From NCBI RefSeq assembly GCF_016937655.1, contig NZ_JAFHKL010000001.1, forward strand, positions 372,001 to 436,000: DNA of 64,000 bases. Direction: 5' to 3'. This document shows positions 51,302-60,251 of this stretch, in pieces. The translations under genes were made by a program, and so were the position numbers. Source of the DNA: Chromobacterium alkanivorans. GTDB lineage: Bacteria; Pseudomonadota; Gammaproteobacteria; Burkholderiales; Chromobacteriaceae. The notes under the pieces were generated by a model. The model did no database searches. It saw nothing but the letters and a program-made list of their open reading frames with translations, and was not told where the DNA came from. Numbering within the stretch: position 1 is the stretch's first letter; each line of letters starts with the position of its first letter.

Positions 51302-51692
51302 GACCTTTGGTGTGGCGGGCCGCGCGCGTGACGCCAGCCCTGTGTTGTCATGGGTCGAGAAAGAGCGATCTGCCTGCGCCGGAGTTTGATATGAGTTGTG
51401 AGCGAGGTGTCCGGCGAGGCGGCGGTATGTCTGGCTGGCCGCGGGTGGCGGGCGAGCTTGCCGCGGGGCGGCGAGGGCGGGCGCGTCCGATCGGACGCGA
51501 GGCCATGGGCCGCGTCGCTCGGGGTGGCCGGGCGGCGCGGGAAGCCCAGTGTAACCGATATCCCCGCCGCTCTCCCCCCAGCCTGGTCGTCATGACGGGT
51601 CGCTTTCCATCGGTATATTTTCCCTGGGGTGCAAACTTGGCGTTTGGGGGCGGTCTATCTCTTTTTCCAAACCATTCGGAGGAGTAGGCCCC
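51302..51692. other. 391-bp gdhA-nuoA intergenic region
   Basis: No gene is apparent; the short open frames here lack ribosome binding sites and homologous-looking motifs. The region is GC-rich near gdhA and ends in a polypyrimidine stretch and GGAGGAG before nuoA. It contains a perfect 18-bp palindrome at 51482-51499. It should hold both divergent promoters. Confidence 0.6.
51482..51499. promoter_or_regulatory. 18-bp perfect palindrome between gdhA and nuoA
   Basis: CGCGTCCGATCGGACGCG is a perfect palindrome, 187 bases before the gdhA start and 194 before the nuoA start. It has the form of an operator for a dimeric regulator of either gene. I do not recognise the binding protein. Confidence 0.4.
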
Positions 51693-52049
51693 ATGCTGCA
51701 GAATTACTTTCCCATCCTGTTATTCATCGTCGTCGGGCTGCTGGTGGGAGTGGTGCCGCTGCTGATGGGCAAAATGCTGGGGCCCAACCGGCCGGATCCG
51801 GAAAAACTGTCGCCGTACGAGTGCGGCTTCGAGGCCTTTGAAGACGCGCGCATGCGCTTCGACGTCCGTTACTACCTGGTGGCCATCCTGTTCATCCTGT
51901 TCGATCTGGAAGTCGCCTTCTTGATCCCCTGGGCGGTGACGCTGAAGGAACTGGGCGGCTTTGGCCTGGGCGCGATGATGGTGTTCCTGGGCGTGCTGGT
52001 GGTCGGCTTCGTCTATGAATGGAAGAAGGGCGCTTTGCAGTGGGATTGA
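51693..52049 (+). CDS. nuoA: NADH-quinone oxidoreductase subunit A, stand-alone
   Basis: A 118-residue NuoA/ND3 membrane subunit of complex I with three TM helices; the conserved loop [36 protein letters not shown] is complete, including the Cys that is exposed in the deactive state. GGAGGAG lies just upstream of the ATG. No nuoB-N follows: the gene is bounded by its own terminator and an oppositely directed gene. It may be a second copy or a relocated sole copy. Confidence 0.93.
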   Translation: MLQNYFPILLFIVVGLLVGVVPLLMGKMLGPNRPDPEKLSPYECGFEAFEDARMRFDVRYYLVAILFILFDLEVAFLIPWAVTLKELGGFGLGAMMVFLGVLVVGFVYEWKKGALQWD

Positions 52050-52071
52050 CGCTGGCCTGAGCCCTTGTCCG

Positions 52072-52109
52072 AACCCGCGTCCGCAGCGTCGGCGCGGGTT
52101 TTGTTTTTT
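52072..52109 (+). terminator. Rho-independent terminator of nuoA
   Basis: Stem AACCCGCG / CGCGGGTT with a 13-base loop, followed by TTGTTTTTT, 22 bases after the nuoA stop. Shows that nuoA is transcribed alone. Confidence 0.88.
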
Positions 52110-52130
52110 GGGGGCGGCTCCGGCGGCTTC

Positions 52131-52148
52131 AGAAGCTGTTCAAAGTCT
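52131..52148. repeat. Single end of the MITE-like family, copy D
   Basis: AGAAGCTGTTCAAAGTCT matches the left end of copy C (AGAGCCTGTTCAAAGTCT) at 16 of 18 bases. No matching second end or core is visible nearby. It directly abuts the stop codon of the 12-TM protein gene, as copy B abuts the FimV-like gene. Confidence 0.5.
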
Positions 52149-53410
52149 CACGCCAAGGCGAGCCGGCCGGCGCGGTGGCGACGCAGCAAGGCCGCGGCCA
52201 GCCCGGCCCAGTACAGCCCCAGGCCCAGCGTGGCGGCGAACAGCGGAAGACGGAGGCCGCCTAGGGCCCAGGCCAGGCCGCTGCAGACCCAGACGCCGTG
52301 CAGGGCCAGCAGCCGGCGGTGCGCGGTCTCGCCCAGCAATTCATGGGTGGCCGGCAAGTGCTTCCTGGACAGGCCGCGCTGCTTCAGGTCCAGCCAGGCG
52401 AGAAAGGGCAGGATCTTGCCCTGCATGCTCAATACCGCGCCCAGGCCGAAGCCGCCCAGCCACAGCCAGCCGGCCAGCATGGGCGGCGACGCCGACAGCG
52501 GCAGCAGCCGCGCGGCGAGCGCGCACGGCACGGCCGCCGTCATCCAGATCAGGCTGGCCTGCCAGCCGCGGCGCAAGGGATCGGCGCGGCGCTGGCAGCG
52601 TTGCAGCGCGCTCAACTGCCGCAGGCCCTGCCACAGCGCCAACAGGCCCAAGGCCGCCAGCAGGCCGGAGACTAGCGCGGGCGCGCCCCAGATCAGCGCG
52701 GCCGAGCTCAGGCACAGCAGGCCGAACAACAAGGCCTCCCGCGACAAGCGCCCGCCGGCTGGCGGCGGCGTGACCAGAAACATCGGGATCACCGTGCGCG
52801 ACACCGACAGCAACAACAGCCACAGCCAGCCCAGCGCCGCCCACAGCACATGATTGTCCAGCAAGGGGGCGAACGGCAGCGTGAGGCGGCCGCTCAGCAA
52901 CAACACCAGGACCGCGCCAAGGCAGGCGGCCAGAACCAGCGCGCACAGCGCCAGCCGCAGGCCTCGGCTGCCGGCGTCCCGCGCCGGGCTGCGCAGCAAG
53001 CCGCGCAGGCCGAACAGCGCCGGCGTCAGCAAGGCCGGCGTCAACAGCGCGGCGCCGGCTTGCAGCCACGGCGGCGACAGGCCCAGCTGAAAACCGGCCG
53101 CCAACAGCGCGCAGCCGGCCTGCAAAGGCAGGAAGCAGGCCAGCAGCAAGCGGCGCGGATGCGGAGTTGCCACCCCCGCCGTTACCGCCAGCAACTGCCA
53201 CAAGGACCCCAGCATCGCATTGCCCAGCACGCCCAGCGCCAGCATGTGGGTCAGCGCCAGCACCTCGGGCAGAAAGCGCGACGGCGCGCCGTCCGGCAGC
53301 GCCGCCAGCAAGGGCGTGGTCGCCAGCAGCCAGCCGGGCGCGGCCAGCATATGGGCCAGCGGCAGCCACAGCGGCGGCGCCTGCTGGTAGTCCAACCAGG
53401 CCTGGCTCAT
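52148..53410 (-). CDS. Polytopic (about 12 TM) membrane protein, NnrS-like, NO-associated
   Basis: A 420-residue very hydrophobic protein with about 12 TM helices and conserved-looking histidines inside them (PLAHMLAAP, ALTHMLALGVLGNAML, LDNHVLWAALGWLW, ALHGVWV). Layout and context resemble NnrS and haem-copper-oxidase-related membrane proteins found in NO-responsive operons, but the NnrS N-terminal motif is not clear, so the family is not certain. The ATG overlaps the DUF2249 stop (ATGA); it ends the hemerythrin operon. Confidence 0.7.
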   Translation of the reverse strand: MSQAWLDYQQAPPLWLPLAHMLAAPGWLLATTPLLAALPDGAPSRFLPEVLALTHMLALGVLGNAMLGSLWQLLAVTAGVATPHPRRLLLACFLPLQAGCALLAAGFQLGLSPPWLQAGAALLTPALLTPALFGLRGLLRSPARDAGSRGLRLALCALVLAACLGAVLVLLLSGRLTLPFAPLLDNHVLWAALGWLWLLLLSVSRTVIPMFLVTPPPAGGRLSREALLFGLLCLSSAALIWGAPALVSGLLAALGLLALWQGLRQLSALQRCQRRADPLRRGWQASLIWMTAAVPCALAARLLPLSASPPMLAGWLWLGGFGLGAVLSMQGKILPFLAWLDLKQRGLSRKHLPATHELLGETAHRRLLALHGVWVCSGLAWALGGLRLPLFAATLGLGLYWAGLAAALLRRHRAGRLALA

Positions 53411-53619
53411 GGCCGGCTCAGAATCAGCACGACGCCGCCGTCTCCGGACAACTCAAAGCGATAAAGCAAGCCGGCCTTTTCCAGCAGGGGCAGCAGCGGG
53501 GCGGGGTGGTGGGGCAGTACCCAGGCGAGGCTGTCGCCGGGCCGCATCTGCTCGGCGGCGTCCAGGATGATCTCCATCGGCTCCGGCGGCGCCAGGTGGC
53601 GCAGGTCTTGCGGCGTCAT
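53407..53619 (-). CDS. DUF2249 domain protein
   Basis: A 70-residue protein that is a single DUF2249 (TusA/SirA-like fold) domain: DLRHLAPPEPMEIILDAAEQMRPGDSLAWV then HHPAPLLPLLEKAGLLY. DUF2249 proteins are often fused or linked to hemerythrins in NO/anaerobic operons. Function unknown; the catalytic Cys of TusA is absent. The start at 53619 overlaps the hemerythrin stop; the stop overlaps the next start. Confidence 0.85.
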   Translation of the reverse strand: MTPQDLRHLAPPEPMEIILDAAEQMRPGDSLAWVLPHHPAPLLPLLEKAGLLYRFELSGDGGVVLILSRP

Positions 53620-54044
53620 GGCCGCGCGCCCTCGGCAATCAACTCCGCCATTTCCGGCAGCGCCTGCGCGCACATGGGGTAGAGCACGTTCTCCTCCTTC
53701 ATATTGTGCTGCTGCATCAGGATCAGCAGGGTGTCGTTCAGGCCCAGGAAGGCTTGCAGATGCTGGGCGTTCAAGGCCTCGTCCATGTCTGCCAACAAAT
53801 CCCGCATGTCCTGGTGCTCCATGCGCATGACGCGGGTGGGCCCCATGCTGCTGCCGCTGGCGGCTTCGAAAGCCGGAAACAGCGCGTCTTCTTCCATGGC
53901 GAAATGCGCCTCCATGTCCTGGCGGAAAGCCTGGAAACGGGCCAGGGCCAGGGCCCAGTCCTGCGCGCGGGCCGCGGTTTCACAGGCGGCGAAGCGCGCG
54001 TCGCAGGCGCGGTGTTGCTCTACAAGCGTGTCGATGGCGCTCAT
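53616..54044 (-). CDS. Hemerythrin HHE domain protein
   Basis: A 142-residue four-helix bundle with diiron ligands in the expected order: H11, H47 and E51 (EAHFAMEED), H77 (MEHQDM), H113 and E117/E118 (QQHNMKEENVLY). Such proteins sense or scavenge O2/NO or help iron-sulfur repair (YtfE-like). It is first of a three-gene coupled operon divergent from norCB, with an FNR/DNR-type box (54101-54114) placed about 42 bases upstream of a plausible start site. Confidence 0.92.
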   Translation of the reverse strand: MSAIDTLVEQHRACDARFAACETAARAQDWALALARFQAFRQDMEAHFAMEEDALFPAFEAASGSSMGPTRVMRMEHQDMRDLLADMDEALNAQHLQAFLGLNDTLLILMQQHNMKEENVLYPMCAQALPEMAELIAEGARP

Positions 54045-54100
54045 GGCGTGTACTCGTGAGATGGAGCGCGCAGTATCGCCGCGGGGGAGGGGGCGGCTGA

Positions 54101-54114
54101 ATGATCGGGATCAA
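54101..54114 (-). promoter_or_regulatory. FNR/DNR-type box for the hemerythrin operon
   Basis: ATGATCGGGATCAA differs from the TTGAT-N4-ATCAA consensus at one base. On the minus strand a GATACT -10 (54072-54077) would put the start near 54065, with the box centred about 42 bases upstream, the class II activator position. Confidence 0.65.
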
Positions 54115-54158
54115 GGAATTCCGCGCCGCGGCCCCGCGCGGCGGACGGCCGGAAATCG

Positions 54159-54172
54159 TTGATTCGAATCAA
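54159..54172 (+). promoter_or_regulatory. Perfect FNR/DNR box upstream of norC
   Basis: TTGATTCGAATCAA is a perfect TTGAT-N4-ATCAA palindrome. A TACAGT -10 at 54196-54201 predicts a start near 54207, placing the box centre at about -41.5. The Dnr-like regulator at 60252 is the natural candidate activator. Confidence 0.85.
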
Positions 54173-54248
54173 TGCCCCCGGGATGCCCGAATCCGTACAG
54201 TTCGGCCCGAGTACCGCGCCGGCGGTGCAAGCATTCGAGGAGGACATG

Positions 54249-54674
54249 ATGAGCGCGAGCTTCACCAAATCGACCGCCCGCAATATTTTTTACGGCGGCT
54301 CGGTTTTCTTTTTTCTGTTGTTCCTGGGGCTGACCCTGGACACCACCCTGGCCCTGCCCAGCCATAACGCCAAGGCCCAGCTCACCGAGCAGGCGGTGCG
54401 CGGCAAGAAAATCTGGGAGACGCGCAGTTGCGGCGGCTGCCACACCTTGCTGGGCGAAGGCGCTTACTTTGGGCCGGAGCTGGGCAACGTCTATGTGCGC
54501 CGCGGCCCGGAATTCATCAAGGGCTGGATGCAGGCGATGCCGACCAACGCGCCGGGCCGCCGCCAGATGCCGCAGTTCCACCTGAACCCGGCCGAGCTGG
54601 ACGACCTGGTGGCCTTCCTGAAATACGCGTCGCAGATCAACACCAATAACTGGCCGCCCAATATCGAGGGCTGA
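54249..54674 (+). CDS. norC: Nitric oxide reductase cytochrome c subunit NorC
   Basis: A 141-residue membrane-anchored c-type cytochrome: one TM helix (SVFFFLLFLGLTLDTTLAL), the haem c site C61-G-G-C64-H65 and a later axial methionine (GRRQMPQFHL). It passes electrons to NorB in cNOR, which reduces 2 NO to N2O. GAGGAGG lies five bases before the ATG at 54249. First of norCBEFQD. Confidence 0.96.
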   Translation: MSASFTKSTARNIFYGGSVFFFLLFLGLTLDTTLALPSHNAKAQLTEQAVRGKKIWETRSCGGCHTLLGEGAYFGPELGNVYVRRGPEFIKGWMQAMPTNAPGRRQMPQFHLNPAELDDLVAFLKYASQINTNNWPPNIEG

Positions 54675-56135
<1,461 letters not shown>

Positions 56136-56175
56136 TGGCGGCGCAAGCAAGGACGGCGACGCGGGAGGCCTTGGT

Positions 56176-56751
56176 ATGGAGCTGAGCGCGCAGCCCGAGC
56201 GCCGCGTGCCGGGCGATCTGGCGATGTGGTGCTTCATCCTGGCCGAGCTGGCGGTGTTCGGCGTGTTCTTTCTGGCCTACGCCTGGGCCCGGCGGCAACA
56301 GCCGGCCTTGTTCGCCGCCGGGCAGGGCGAGCTGGAGCTGGGCCTGCCCACGCTCAACACCCTGCTGCTGCTGGCCGGCAGCGCCGCCATGCTGGCCGCG
56401 CTCAGCGCCTTCGCCAACGGCCGGCAGCGCGCCGGGCGGCGCTGGCTGGTCTTGACCCTGCTGGCCGGCGGCGGCTTTCTCGGTTTGAAAGGCTATGAAT
56501 TGGTGGGCAAGGCCTTGCAAGGGATTACCTTGTCCAGCAACGATTTCTGGATGTTCTACCTGTCGCTGACGGTGTTTCACTTCCTGCACGTGGTGCTGGG
56601 TATGGTGATCGTGGCGGCGGTGTGGCGGCTGGCCCGCGACGGCCGCTACCAGCCGGGATCGATGGACGAGCTGGAAACCGCCGCCGCCTACTGGCATATG
56701 GTGGATCTGGTGTGGTTGCTGTTGTTCGCCCTGGTCTACGTGGCGAGATAG
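56176..56751 (+). CDS. norE: NorE/NirO, cytochrome c oxidase subunit III-like
   Basis: A 191-residue five-TM protein of the cytochrome c oxidase subunit III family: DLAMWCFILAELAVFGVFFLAY, FYLSLTVFHFLHVVLGM and AAAYWHMVDLVWLLLF. NorE proteins enhance NOR activity. It lies 40 bases after norB and before norF, the order known from pseudomonads and Paracoccus. Confidence 0.9.
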   Translation: MELSAQPERRVPGDLAMWCFILAELAVFGVFFLAYAWARRQQPALFAAGQGELELGLPTLNTLLLLAGSAAMLAALSAFANGRQRAGRRWLVLTLLAGGGFLGLKGYELVGKALQGITLSSNDFWMFYLSLTVFHFLHVVLGMVIVAAVWRLARDGRYQPGSMDELETAAAYWHMVDLVWLLLFALVYVAR

Positions 56752-56816
56752 CGCGGCCGCGCAAAGCCTTATTTCGCATCAAGGCGGCCGCCGCGCGGCA
56801 TCGGCATCCTAGCCGC

Positions 56817-57071
56817 ATGACTCATCCCACCCCTCTTGCGCAAACCGGCCTGTGGCTGCTGCTGTCCGGGCTGACCCTGCTGGCGGCCTGGCTGGCCGAA
56901 GGCGGCCGGCCGCCGCATCTGGCGCTGCTCGCGCTGGGCCTGGCCTGGCTCAAGGGCGTGCTGCTGGCGGAGCGCTATATGGGCTTGCGCGACGCGCCTC
57001 GCTGGCTGCGCGCGCTGGTGCAGGGCTGGCTGGCGCTGGTGTCGGCCGCGCTGCTGCTCAGCTTTATCTGA
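56817..57071 (+). CDS. norF: Small membrane protein NorF-like
   Basis: An 84-residue protein with about three hydrophobic helices (GLWLLLSGLTLLAAWLA; LALLALGLAWLKGVLLAERYMGL; LVQGWLALVSAALLLSFI), matching the prokaryotic cytochrome c oxidase subunit IV-like NorF set. It lies between norE and norQ. The name is from position and size. Confidence 0.75.
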   Translation: MTHPTPLAQTGLWLLLSGLTLLAAWLAEGGRPPHLALLALGLAWLKGVLLAERYMGLRDAPRWLRALVQGWLALVSAALLLSFI

Positions 57072-57081
57072 AGGAACGCCG

Positions 57082-57885
57082 ATGAACGCGCCTGAACTCC
57101 TGACTATCCCCGTCCCCTTTTACCAGCCGCAAGGCGCCGAGTGCCAGCTGTTCGAAGCCGCCTGGCGTCAGCAACTGCCGGTGCTGATCAAGGGCCCCAC
57201 CGGCTGCGGCAAGACCCGCTTCGTCGCCCATATGGCGGCGCGGCTCGGCCTGCCGCTGATCACCGTTTCCTGCCACGACGACCTGAGCGCCGCCGACCTG
57301 GTGGGCCGCCACCTGATCGCCGACGGCGCCACCGTCTGGTGCGACGGCCCGCTGAGCCGCGCGGTGCGGATAGGCGGCATCTGCTATCTGGACGAAGTGG
57401 TGGAAGCGCGCAAAGACACCACCGTGGTGCTGCACCCGCTGACCGACGACCGCCGCATCCTGCCGGTGGAACGCACCGGCGAAGTGCTGCAAGCGCCGCC
57501 GGGCTTCATGCTGGTGGTGTCTTACAACCCCGGCTACCAGCACGTGCTGAAAACGCTGAAGCCCAGCACCCGCCAGCGTTTTGTCGCCATGAGCTTTGAT
57601 TTTCCGCCGCCGGAAGTGGAAATCGGCGTGCTGATGCTGGAAAGCGGGATAGGCGAAGCGCTGGCGCGCCAACTGGTGACGCTGGCTGGTCAGCTGCGGC
57701 GCTTGTCCGGCTACGACCTGGAAGAGGCCGCCAGCACCCGGCTGCTGGTGTACGCCGCCAAACTGATCCAGGCCGGCTTGCCGCCCTGGCAAGCCTGCCG
57801 CACCGCGCTGGCGGAACCGCTGAGCGACGACGCCGACACCGTGGCGGCGCTGCTGGCGGTGATCCAGACCCAATTCCCCGGCTGA
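57082..57885 (+). CDS. norQ: MoxR-type AAA ATPase NorQ/NirQ
   Basis: A 267-residue MoxR AAA+ ATPase with Walker A GPTGCGKT (38-45), Walker B GGICYLDEVVEA, sensor region VVSYNPGYQ and arginine fingers in STRQRF. NorQ works with the VWA protein NorD to insert or activate the non-haem iron of NorB. It starts 10 bases after norF and ends five bases before norD. Confidence 0.95.
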   Translation: MNAPELLTIPVPFYQPQGAECQLFEAAWRQQLPVLIKGPTGCGKTRFVAHMAARLGLPLITVSCHDDLSAADLVGRHLIADGATVWCDGPLSRAVRIGGICYLDEVVEARKDTTVVLHPLTDDRRILPVERTGEVLQAPPGFMLVVSYNPGYQHVLKTLKPSTRQRFVAMSFDFPPPEVEIGVLMLESGIGEALARQLVTLAGQLRRLSGYDLEEAASTRLLVYAAKLIQAGLPPWQACRTALAEPLSDDADTVAALLAVIQTQFPG

Positions 57886-57890
57886 ACGGC

Positions 57891-59720
57891 ATGGAAGACA
57901 TTGTCGGCGGCTGGTGGGACAAACTGGCGCGGCGCGCGGCGCGGCGCGGCTTTCCGGAATGCGCGGCGGAACTGGCGCAGGTGACGGCGCAGGCGCCGCT
58001 GTTCTTCCGCGCCATGGGCGGCGACCCGGCGCTGGCGCTGCGCTCCACCGTGGGCACCGAGCACGGCGCGCGCCGCGGCTGGTTGCAGCGGCTGGCCGGC
58101 ACCGGCGCGCGGGTGGAACTGGCCTGGCGCGACAGCCAGGCGCTCTACCTGCCGGAGCGCATCGACTGCTTTCCCAGCGCCGCCCTCAACCGCGACTGCT
58201 ATTTCTGGCTGCTGGCCCAGGCCGCCTACGCCGCCGACAGCGACGGCGACTGGCTGAGCCGCAACCGCCTGGCTGCGGCGCGCGCCTTGGCCGACATGCC
58301 CGGCCTGGCCGCCGTTTACCGCCGGCTGGCCGCCGCCGCGCTGGCGCAGCGGCCGGACCCCGCCGGCCTGCCGCCGGCGGAGGCCGCGGCGGAGCGCGCG
58401 ATCCAGGCGGCGTTGAACCGGCCGGAACAGCCGGTGACGCTGCCGCCGCTGAGCCGGCCGCCGCAGCCGGTTCCGCTGTGGCTGCACCCGGAACCGCCGC
58501 TGACGGAGGCGGATGGGCAGGGCAGCCGCCACGCCGACGGCGAACGCGGCGGCGGCAAGGACGCCCAGCGTCAGCGCCGCCGCTACCGCGCGCGGCGCAT
58601 GGAACAGGACCAGCGCAAGAACGGCATGCTGATGGTGTTCCGCGCCGAAAGCCTGTTCACCTGGGACGAATACGTCAAGGTCAACCGCCACAACGACGAC
58701 GACGATGACGGCAACGGCGAAATCGCCGCCGAAGACATGAACCGGCTGACCCTGGGCCAGGACGCCCATATCCGCGGCAGCCGGCTGCGCTTCGATCTCG
58801 ATTTGCCGGCCGCCGCCTACGACGACACCCCGTTGGGGCCGGGCATCAAACTGCCGGAATGGCACTGGAAGCGGCAATGCCTGGTGGAGGACCATTGCCT
58901 GCTGCGGCCTATGCTGCCGCGCGACGCCGCGCCGGCCCCGCTGCCGGAGCGCTTGCAGCCGCTGGCGCGCCGGCTGCGGCGGCAATTCCAGTCGCTGGCG
59001 CCGGAGCGCAGCCGGCGCAGCGGCGAAACCGCCGGGCCGGACATCGATCTGGACCGGCTGATCCGCTTCCTCGCCGAACGACGCGGCGGCGCGGCGCTCA
59101 GCGAGCCGGCGCTGTACCAGGACTGGCCGCCGGGCGAGCGCAGCCTGGCCTGCCTGACCCTGGCGGACCTGTCGCTGTCCACCGAAAGCTGGTTGGGCGA
59201 AACCGGCCGGGTGATCGACGTGATCCGCGACAGCCTGCTGCTGTTCGCCGAGGCCCTGAGCGCCAGCGGCGACGACTTCGGCCTGTACGGCTTCTCCTCG
59301 CTGCGGCGGCAGGAAGTGCGTTTGCAAATCCTGAAAGACTTTGCCGACCGTTACGACGACGCCGCCCGCGGCCGCATCCTCGCCATCCGCCCCGGCTACT
59401 ACACCCGCATGGGCGCGGCCATCCGCCAGTGCACCCGCATCCTGAGCCAGCGGCCGGCGCGGCGGCGCTTGCTGCTGCTGATCTCGGATGGCAAGCCCAA
59501 TGATCTGGACCACTACGAAGGCCGCTACGGCATAGAAGACACCCGCCAGGCGGTGCTGGAAGCGCGCCGCGCCGGCCTGACGCCGTTCTGCGTGACCATA
59601 GACCGCGAGGCGGGCGACTACCTGCCGCATTTGTTCGGCCGCAATGGTTATGCGTTGGTGCGGCAGGCGGAGCGGCTGCCGCAGGCGTTGACGAGGCTGT
59701 ATGCCAGCCTTACCGCATGA
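57891..59720 (+). CDS. norD: Nitric oxide reductase activation protein NorD
   Basis: A 609-residue protein with a C-terminal von Willebrand A domain. The MIDAS motif DLSLS lies near residue 426, with later VWA blocks LYGFSS, RLLLLISDGKPNDLDHYEG and FCVTID. The N-terminal half is helical, followed by an acidic/basic linker. With NorQ it forms the chaperone pair that matures cNOR. Last gene of the nor operon. Confidence 0.95.
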   Translation: MEDIVGGWWDKLARRAARRGFPECAAELAQVTAQAPLFFRAMGGDPALALRSTVGTEHGARRGWLQRLAGTGARVELAWRDSQALYLPERIDCFPSAALNRDCYFWLLAQAAYAADSDGDWLSRNRLAAARALADMPGLAAVYRRLAAAALAQRPDPAGLPPAEAAAERAIQAALNRPEQPVTLPPLSRPPQPVPLWLHPEPPLTEADGQGSRHADGERGGGKDAQRQRRRYRARRMEQDQRKNGMLMVFRAESLFTWDEYVKVNRHNDDDDDGNGEIAAEDMNRLTLGQDAHIRGSRLRFDLDLPAAAYDDTPLGPGIKLPEWHWKRQCLVEDHCLLRPMLPRDAAPAPLPERLQPLARRLRRQFQSLAPERSRRSGETAGPDIDLDRLIRFLAERRGGAALSEPALYQDWPPGERSLACLTLADLSLSTESWLGETGRVIDVIRDSLLLFAEALSASGDDFGLYGFSSLRRQEVRLQILKDFADRYDDAARGRILAIRPGYYTRMGAAIRQCTRILSQRPARRRLLLLISDGKPNDLDHYEGRYGIEDTRQAVLEARRAGLTPFCVTIDREAGDYLPHLFGRNGYALVRQAERLPQALTRLYASLTA

Positions 59721-59728
59721 ACGCAGCA

Positions 59729-59814
59729 AACAAAACCCCTGATGCTGCGTTGCGCCGACTTGCCGTACTCAATGTACTGTCTGCGTGGGCGCGCCTTGCC
59801 TCAGGGATTTTGTT
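59729..59814. repeat. Small inverted-repeat element after norD
   Basis: Ends AACAAAACCCCTGA (59729-59742) and TCAGGGATTTTGTT (59801-59814) are complementary at 13 of 14 bases. The 58-base middle has GTAC-TCAAT-GTAC and, next to the ends, AAGGCG on one side and GCAGC on the other, the same marks as in the 142-bp element. It lies in the 192-base gap between norD and the DUF3079 gene. Confidence 0.55.
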
Positions 59815-59912
59815 AGCCGCACTAGTGGGCTGAATGGCTGTTGTTTGATCCCGCTCCAAGTCCGCTTGAGTCATGACTGGCAAGCTAACAGTCACCCACA
59901 ACGAAGATCTCC

Positions 59913-60128
59913 ATGGCCAAAAAATTCCCGCTTCACCCCGCCCACCCCGAACGCATCTGCTGGGGCTGCGATCTGTATTGCCCGGCCCACTCCCTGCAAT
60001 GCGGCAACGGCTCCAGCCGCACCCAGCACCCGGCGGAAGTGCTGGGCGACGACTGGTATCTGCACGGCGACTGGGGCCTGGAAGATTCTCCCGTCGCGCT
60101 CAAGGACGGCAGACAAGACCACTGCTGA
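59913..60128 (+). CDS. DUF3079 small cysteine-rich protein
   Basis: Seventy-one residues, MAKKFPLHPAHPERICWGCDLYCP then SLQCGNGSSRTQHPAEVLGDDWY. Four closely spaced cysteines in C-xx-C-xxx-C and a later QCG suggest a metal or iron-sulfur site. The sequence matches DUF3079 as I know it; its role is unknown. It lies between norD and the Dnr-like gene. Confidence 0.85.
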   Translation: MAKKFPLHPAHPERICWGCDLYCPAHSLQCGNGSSRTQHPAEVLGDDWYLHGDWGLEDSPVALKDGRQDHC

Positions 60129-60251
60129 TTTCTGCTGCCGCGCGGCCGGCGCTAATCACATTGAACTAGGGCGCTGCTGCCAATGGCCCATGGTCCTTGG
60201 CGGAACACGCTTTTATAGTGAGAGCCTACCCCATCATCGAGCCACACCGTC

